Shown here: positions 32,355 through 36,537 of the stretch, in pieces
Numbering within the stretch: position 1 is the stretch's first letter
How the letters are laid out: each line of letters starts with the position of its first letter
Source: Chloroflexota bacterium
GTDB taxonomy: Bacteria; Chloroflexota; Dehalococcoidia; Bin125
Length of the DNA stretch: 36,537 bases
Direction of reading: 5' to 3'
Assembly (NCBI GenBank): GCA_003228175.2
Contig: QGNQ01000021.1
Coordinates: 1 to 36,537 of the forward strand
The notes under the pieces: model-generated
Databases searched by the model: none
What the model was told of the DNA's origin: nothing
The model's input: only the letters and a program-made list of their open reading frames with translations
Program-made: the position numbers and the translations under genes

Positions 32355-33440
32355 CTAGAGCGCCTCTCGAACGGCGGCCCCGAGATCAGCGGTCGTCGCG
32401 GCGCCGCCGAGGTCGGGCGTGCGCGGCGCGCCGCTGGCCGGGTTGAGGACGGTTTCGATGGCGTTGAGGATGGCGTCGTGGGCGGTGCGATGGCCCAGAA
32501 AGTCGAGCATCATTGCGCCGCACCAGATTTGGCCGATGGGGTTGGCGATGTTCTGGCCCGCGATGTCGGGGGCGGAGCCATGGACCGGCTCGAATAGGGA
32601 GGGGAAGTGCAGGGGCGGGTTGAGGTTCGCGCTGGGCGCGATGCCGATGGTGCCGGTGCAGGCGGGGCCGAGATCGCTGAGGATGTCGCCGAAGAGGTTG
32701 CTGGCGACGACGACGTCGAAGAAGTCCGGTCGCTGAACGAAGTGGGCTGTGAGGATGTCGATGTGGAACTTGTCGACGGTGACGTCCGGATAGCCGGTGG
32801 CCATCTCTGCGACGCGCTCGTCCCAATAGGGCATGGTGATGGCGATGCCGTTTGACTTGGTGGCGCTCGTGAGGTGCTTTTTGGGGCGCGATCGGGCGAG
32901 GTCGAAGGCGTACTTGAGGACGCGGTCGACGCCGACGCGGGACATCACGGTCTCCTGCATGACGATTTCGCGCTCGGTGCCCGCGTAGATGCGCCCGCCG
33001 ATGCTGGAGTACTCGCCCTCCGTGTTCTCGCGCACGATGTACATGTCGATCTCGCCGGGTTCGCGCGGGGAACCGTCGCGCCGCACGACGGGCGCGATGA
33101 TGCCGGGCATGAGACGGGCGGGGCGTAGGTTGATGTACTGATCAAATTCGCGACGGAACTGCAGCAGCGATCCCCAGAGCGAGACGTGATCGGGGATTTT
33201 TGGGGGCCAACCGACGGCGCCGAAGAAGATGGCGTCGTGGCCGCCGATCTGGTCCTTCCAGTCGTCGGGGAGCATTTGCTGGTGTCGCTCGTAGTAGTCC
33301 CAGGAGGCGAAGTCGAAGTAATCGAACTGGAGGTCGATCTCGAACCGGAGCGCGGCGGCCTCAAGAACGCGAACGCCCTGCGGCACCACTTCCTTGCCGA
33401 TGCCGTCTCCGGCGATGACCGCGATTCGTTTTGGGCTCAT
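32355..33440 (-). CDS. Tartrate dehydrogenase/decarboxylase or D-malate dehydrogenase family protein
   Basis: A 361-residue member of the isocitrate/isopropylmalate dehydrogenase superfamily. IAVIAGDGIGKEV opens the protein, then GAVGWPPKIPDHVSLWG, the INLRPARLMPG segment, DMYIVRENTEGEYS, the KSNGI lysine and the metal-binding DVVVASNLFGDILSDLGP region. GPACTGTIGIAPSANLNP and FEPVHGSAPDIAGQNIANP are typical of tartrate dehydrogenase (TtuC) and D-malate dehydrogenase (DmlA). It would oxidise a 2-hydroxy-dicarboxylate with NAD and Mn2+/Mg2+. ATG 33440 follows AAGGA. A broken IlvD/Edd dehydratase sits 47 bp upstream on the same strand, which fits an old sugar-acid catabolic operon. Confidence 0.9.
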   Translation of the reverse strand: MSPKRIAVIAGDGIGKEVVPQGVRVLEAAALRFEIDLQFDYFDFASWDYYERHQQMLPDDWKDQIGGHDAIFFGAVGWPPKIPDHVSLWGSLLQFRREFDQYINLRPARLMPGIIAPVVRRDGSPREPGEIDMYIVRENTEGEYSSIGGRIYAGTEREIVMQETVMSRVGVDRVLKYAFDLARSRPKKHLTSATKSNGIAITMPYWDERVAEMATGYPDVTVDKFHIDILTAHFVQRPDFFDVVVASNLFGDILSDLGPACTGTIGIAPSANLNPPLHFPSLFEPVHGSAPDIAGQNIANPIGQIWCGAMMLDFLGHRTAHDAILNAIETVLNPASGAPRTPDLGGAATTADLGAAVREAL

Positions 33441-33487
33441 GGTCCTTGGTCCCTTCGCTGTGGTTGTCGTGACACGGCCGGTGGGTG

Positions 33488-33694
33488 CTATGCGCCACCG
33501 TCGGCGCGCAAGAAGTCGAAGTCGCAGCCGTGCTCGGCCTGGAGGACGTGGTCCATGTACAGGCGCGCGTAGCCACGGGCGGGAGGCGTCTGGGGCGGTG
33601 TCCAGGCGGCGCGGCGCCGGGCGAGCTCGGCGTCGTCGACGAGCAGGTCGATGCGCCGATCGAGGTGAGGCCGCGGGCAAATCCGTGAGCGGCG
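33488..33694 (-). pseudogene. C-terminal remnant of an IlvD/Edd-family dehydratase
   Basis: The minus-strand frame ending at TAG 33488-33490 reads RRIDLLVDDAELARRRAAW, then about 15 residues later RGYARLYMDHVLQAEHGCDF and FLR, the characteristic C-terminus of IlvD/Edd dehydratases such as sugar-acid (arabonate) dehydratases. The family is ~570-600 residues long; only about 60 remain. An in-frame TGA at 33695-33697 and no recognisable upstream sequence show that the rest, including the iron-sulfur cysteines, is gone. It lies 47 bp upstream of the tartrate-dehydrogenase-like gene and was probably once co-transcribed with it. Confidence 0.75.
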
Positions 33695-33807
33695 TCAGGG
33701 TTCGAGGTCATGGCGGGATGTTATCGGGTCGGGACGGGGGCAGCCGGGGCAGCCGGCCAGGAGCTGTCTGCGTCGGCGAAGGAAGGATCTGGGTGGGGTC
33801 TTGATCG

Positions 33808-33845
33808 AACAGTGCCCCAGCAGCCGACGCTGCTGGGGCACTGTT
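33808..33845 (-). terminator. Strong terminator-like hairpin after the solute-binding protein gene
   Basis: A perfect 16-bp stem (arms 33808-33823 and 33830-33845, AACAGTGCCCCAGCAG and its complement) closes a 6-nt loop (33824-33829). It begins about 40 bases past the minus-strand stop at 33886. Only TT closes the stem and no long T-run follows on either strand, so factor-independent termination is likely but not certain. Confidence 0.65.
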
Positions 33846-33885
33846 GTTGTCGCACCGTGGCCGGTGCGATCTCTCGTCGCAGCTT

Positions 33886-35343
33886 CTACGTTGCGAAGTG
33901 GGTGCCCGGCGCGTACGGCCAGGAGTTCGCATCGCGGGTGAGGTCCTGGACGACGCTCTTGCTCTCGAAGTTGACGCCGTAGGAGCGCCAGAGGGCGTAG
34001 CCCCAGGCGACATCCAACAGCTTCTCGTTCCAGGCCTGCCAGTCGGTCCAGGTGCCGTCGATGCCACCCTGGATCATGTCGAGCCACTCGGGCTCGTCGC
34101 TGATTCCGGGGCGCTCGGCCAGCGGCACGTTCTCGTCGAAGGGGGCGCTGAAGCGACCGGTGTACTCATCCGAGAAGAGGATCGTGTAGGCGGGGGATCC
34201 GGGACGGATCCAGGCGCCGGCGCCGAGGAAGAAGTGCTCGAAGGTGCCGCTGGTGAGCAGCGTCACGGCCTCGGTGTACTCCCGCGGGTTGATCTCAGTC
34301 TCGATGTTGAAGGCGCTCAGTTCCTGCTGCAAGAGCTGCGCCAAGGCGGGCGCGTCGACGCGCTCGTTGATGGTGTCGATCTTGAAGGTTTCGCCGCCGG
34401 TGAATCCGGCCGCGTCGAACAGTCGCCCAGCCTCGGCCCGAACGGCGTCCTGGTCACCCGAGAGGGGGTGCGGGTCGAGTTCGGGGACGAAGGCCGCGGA
34501 GCCGGGCTGCCAGGGCAGCCGTCCGGCGATGTCGTAGGTGCCACCGAAGTCGCGCCGGACGCGATCGCCGTCGACCAGCATCATCACGGCCTGGCGGGCG
34601 AGCTTGTTGCGGAAGGGCTCGAGGTCGGCGCGGAAGCGCAGGACGCGGCCGCCGACGCCCCAGCCGGTGTAGCCGGTGAAGTTCTCATCGTCGAGCAGAC
34701 GCGCCTCGACCTCGGGAACGACGAGGGGGACGCCCTGGTGGGAGTCGACTTCGCCGGCTTCGATCGCGAGCCCCATCGCGGCGGTGTCCGCGAAGATGGT
34801 GTGCTGGATCTTGTCGAACTGCGGCTGACCGCCGGAGTAGATGGGGTGGTTGTTGGTGCTGGCGAAGTCCGCGTGCGGGAGTTGGTCCCAGCCGCGGTTG
34901 GGGTCGTAGTTGGTGAAGGTGTAGGGGCCGGTGCCGATGATCTCGGACGTCTCATCGCGGTCCTCGTAGGTCTCGCGGTCAACGAGGTTGGCCTGCTCCA
35001 GCAGCGTCTCGATGTAGCCGGTGGGCTTGGTCAGCCCCAGACGGTAGGTGGACGCGTCAACGGCCTCGCCGAGGCCGAAGTTGACCGTCATGCGGGAGAC
35101 GGGCGCGCCGCCGCCAGCCACGGTCTCATCGCGGATCGACTCGAACATGTAGTGCACGTCGTCGACATCGAAGGGCCGGCCGGTGTGCCAGACGGGGTCG
35201 GTGCGGACATCGAAGACCCAGGTCAGCTCGTCCGGGGTCTCGAAGCTGTTGGCGAGCACGGGCTCGATTGTGAAGTCCTGGCTGACCGCCCGCTGCAGGT
35301 TTGGATCGCGAAAGGAACGCGAAAAGCCTCCGACATGCCGGAA
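33886..35343 (-). pseudogene. 5'-truncated family-5 ABC solute-binding protein
   Basis: The frame is open from just after an in-frame TAG at 35344-35346. Family homology begins at about 35311 with FRDPNLQRAV, then TIEPVLANSFETPDELTWVF and the SBP family 5 body (GTGPYTFTNYDPN, FDKIQHTIFAD, LARQAVMMLVDGDRVR, RLFDAAGF, LAQLLQQELSAF). That is a nearly complete mature oligopeptide/nickel-type binding protein. The signal peptide or lipobox and roughly the first 50-80 residues are missing, and none of the three frames upstream supplies them. The only in-frame start is GTG 35259, which would give a non-exported 457-residue protein. No permease or ATPase genes are nearby. It may be a recent pseudogene, because the body shows no internal stop. 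Confidence 0.7.
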
Positions 35344-35569
35344 CTACAGAACTCTACCCGGTGGGGAGCCAGCAACGCTGTTCCTTGGGGATCATCCGTT
35401 CTTCGTCGTCACGCCTCTGCGGCGCATGGTGGCGGGATCCCTAAGGGTCGGTGCACCAGCGAGGGTTGCGGTGTACCGGCTGGCCGGCGCCTGGCCCAGG
35501 TGCGTCGGCGCCTTCATTCTTCGCGCCGCCCGGGGTACCGTTGCTCCCTGCCAACCGATTGGGGAGCCC
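35344..35569. other. Junction region between truncated binding-protein gene and selenoprotein gene
   Basis: 226 bp without a gene. The left end is where homology to the solute-binding protein stops; the right end carries the selenoprotein ribosome site GGGGAG. No promoter, repeat or insertion element was recognised that would explain the truncation. Confidence 0.4.
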
Positions 35570-36537
35570 ATGGTTCGACTATCTGACCTCCACCCTGAAG
35601 AAGCGGAAAACCTGCTCAATTGGCCGCCCTGCGAGATTGAGCCAGGCGAGTGGATCACGCCGAAGCCGCTGGCGGAGTCGACGATCGCGCTGATTACGAC
35701 CGCAGGCTTGCACAGGCGGGACGATCCGCCGTTCGGGCCCGGCGCGGTGGACTATCGGTTGATCCCGGGCGATGTCGACTTCGGGGAGCTGGTCTGCTCG
35801 CATCTCAGCGTCAATTGGGACCGATCGGCGTTGGAGCAGGATCCGAACGTCGTTCTGCCGCTGGAACGGCTGCGCGAGCTGGCCGAGGCGGGCGAGATCG
35901 GCGGCGTGGCGCGCTGGCACTATTCGTTCATGGGGGGTGTGCCGAAGCCGGAGAAGCTGGAGCCACACGGGCGCGAGGTGGGCCGACTGCTGAAGCGCGA
36001 TGGTGTGGACGCGGTGGTGCTCGCTCCCGTTTGACCGGCCTGCACGCGCGCCGTGGGCGCGCTGAGCCACTTCATTGAGCGGGAAGGCGTTGCGACGACG
36101 AGCATTTCGCTGATCCGCGAGCACAGCGAGTACATGAAGCCGCCGCGCGCGCTATGGGTGTCGTTCTACCTGGGACGCCCTTTCGGGGTGCCGGATGATG
36201 CGGACTTCCAGCGTGACGTGCTGCGGGCGGCGCTGCACTTGCTGCCAACGATGACGGAGCACGGCATCGTCGATTATCCGATCGACGCGCCGGCGGCGTC
36301 GTTCGACGATGCCTGGGCGTGCCCGATCAGCTTCGAGGCGGCGGACGCGGACACGCTGGGCGGGCGGCTGCGTGCGGAGGTGCAGCGACTGGCTCCCTGG
36401 TGGGAGGAGACGAACCGTGCGCGTGGGCGCACTCTGATTGGCGGGAGTGGCGGGGCTCCGGGGCAGATTGAGACGATGGCGGGGACGGTGGTGGCGGGCG
36501 CGGAGGGCGCGCCGCGGGATGCGGTTCCGAAGAGCTC
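35570..36537 (+). CDS. GrdB/PrdB-like selenoprotein (Sec at TGA 36032; 3' end beyond window)
   Basis: The frame starts at ATG 35570 (GGGGAG upstream) with VRLSDLHPEEAENLL and runs 154 codons to TGA 36032-36034. It then continues in the same frame without a stop for 167 codons to the right edge. Both halves belong to the glycine/sarcosine/betaine or D-proline reductase selenoprotein B family: TAGLHRRDDPPFGPGAVDYR, LIPGDVDFGELV, HYSFMGG and DAVVLAPV before the TGA, and PACTRAVGALSHFIEREG, SLIREHSEYMKPPRALWV and FYLGRPFGVPDD after it. Sec155 forms the redox motif Sec-Pro-Ala-Cys. A SECIS-like hairpin follows directly. The full GrdA/GrdE or PrdA partners are not visible, so this is a stand-alone, probably reductive, member whose substrate is unknown. 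Confidence 0.88.
36046..36062 (+). promoter_or_regulatory. Candidate bacterial SECIS element
   Basis: GCGCGCC, loop GTG, GGCGCGC: a perfect 7-bp stem with a 3-nt loop whose first base is G. It starts 11 nt after the TGA at 36032-36034, and the loop begins 18 nt after it. Bacterial SECIS elements are short hairpins just downstream of the UGA within the coding sequence with a G at the start of the apical loop, recognised by SelB. The hairpin lies wholly within the codons following Sec. Confidence 0.7.

Noticed and set aside
35570-36034. Selenoprotein gene read as ending at TGA 36032
   Set aside because: This would remove the redox centre of the family; the frame, motifs and hairpin beyond the TGA support read-through.

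Overview
The window is high-GC, gene-dense bacterial DNA with many GTG starts, short intergenic gaps and overlapping stop/start codons. No rRNA, tRNA, CRISPR array, transposase or phage gene was found. The gene content suggests a free-living heterotroph from a high-GC lineage. It includes an FHA/Ser-Thr-kinase island, a tungsten/molybdenum aldehyde oxidoreductase, a B12-binding radical SAM protein, DUF3179, an orphan EctB and a GrdB/PrdB-like selenoprotein. A Chloroflexota-type bacterium would fit, but this is inference; no phylogenetic marker gene is present.

Layout. 1-9634, all minus strand: a secreted protein running off the left edge with a dimethylformamidase-large-subunit-like domain; ectB; a three-gene overlapping cassette (small anchored acidic protein, ApbE flavin transferase, heme-b ferric-reductase-like membrane protein); glutathione-independent formaldehyde dehydrogenase; a B12-binding radical SAM protein; and an FHA protein. 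9110-17770 is a signalling island: a nitrate/nitrite-type MFS transporter with an FHA domain at each end, stop/start-coupled to a small FHA protein; a divergent FHA/zinc-ribbon protein; an FHA-tagged Rossmann/flavin-type oxidoreductase coupled to a small membrane protein; and, divergently, a membrane Ser/Thr kinase with an extracellular TolB-type propeller. 17800-22563, minus strand: NADP-type glutamate dehydrogenase, a secreted Ig-like repeat protein and a DUF3179 lipoprotein.

22747-28199 is mainly plus strand: a broken phytanoyl-CoA dioxygenase remnant running in frame into a two-subunit CoA-transferase; a convergent MoaD/ThiS-like protein whose Gly-Gly is followed by seven more residues; an aldehyde ferredoxin oxidoreductase family enzyme; and a class I/II aminotransferase. 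28283-35343 holds a TrkH/KtrB potassium transporter (minus), an HSL-type esterase (plus), a zinc-free MDR reductase and a tartrate/D-malate dehydrogenase (minus). Two degraded genes follow: the C-terminal end of an IlvD/Edd dehydratase and a 5'-truncated family-5 solute-binding protein.

35570 to the right edge is a selenoprotein gene. Its TGA at 36032-36034 lies inside a continuous GrdB/PrdB-like reading frame, as Sec-x-x-Cys, and is followed 11 nt later by a perfect 7-bp hairpin with a GTG loop, a good bacterial SECIS candidate. Conventional gene calling would end the protein there and lose the catalytic centre.

The most interesting parts are the FHA-transporter-FHA fusion in the kinase island, with glutamate dehydrogenase next door, and the hidden selenoprotein. 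The kinase, at least five FHA domains, a nitrate/nitrite-type carrier, an FHA-tagged redox enzyme and GdhA together suggest phosphorylation-controlled nitrogen or redox handling. That link is inferred from domain content and gene order only.
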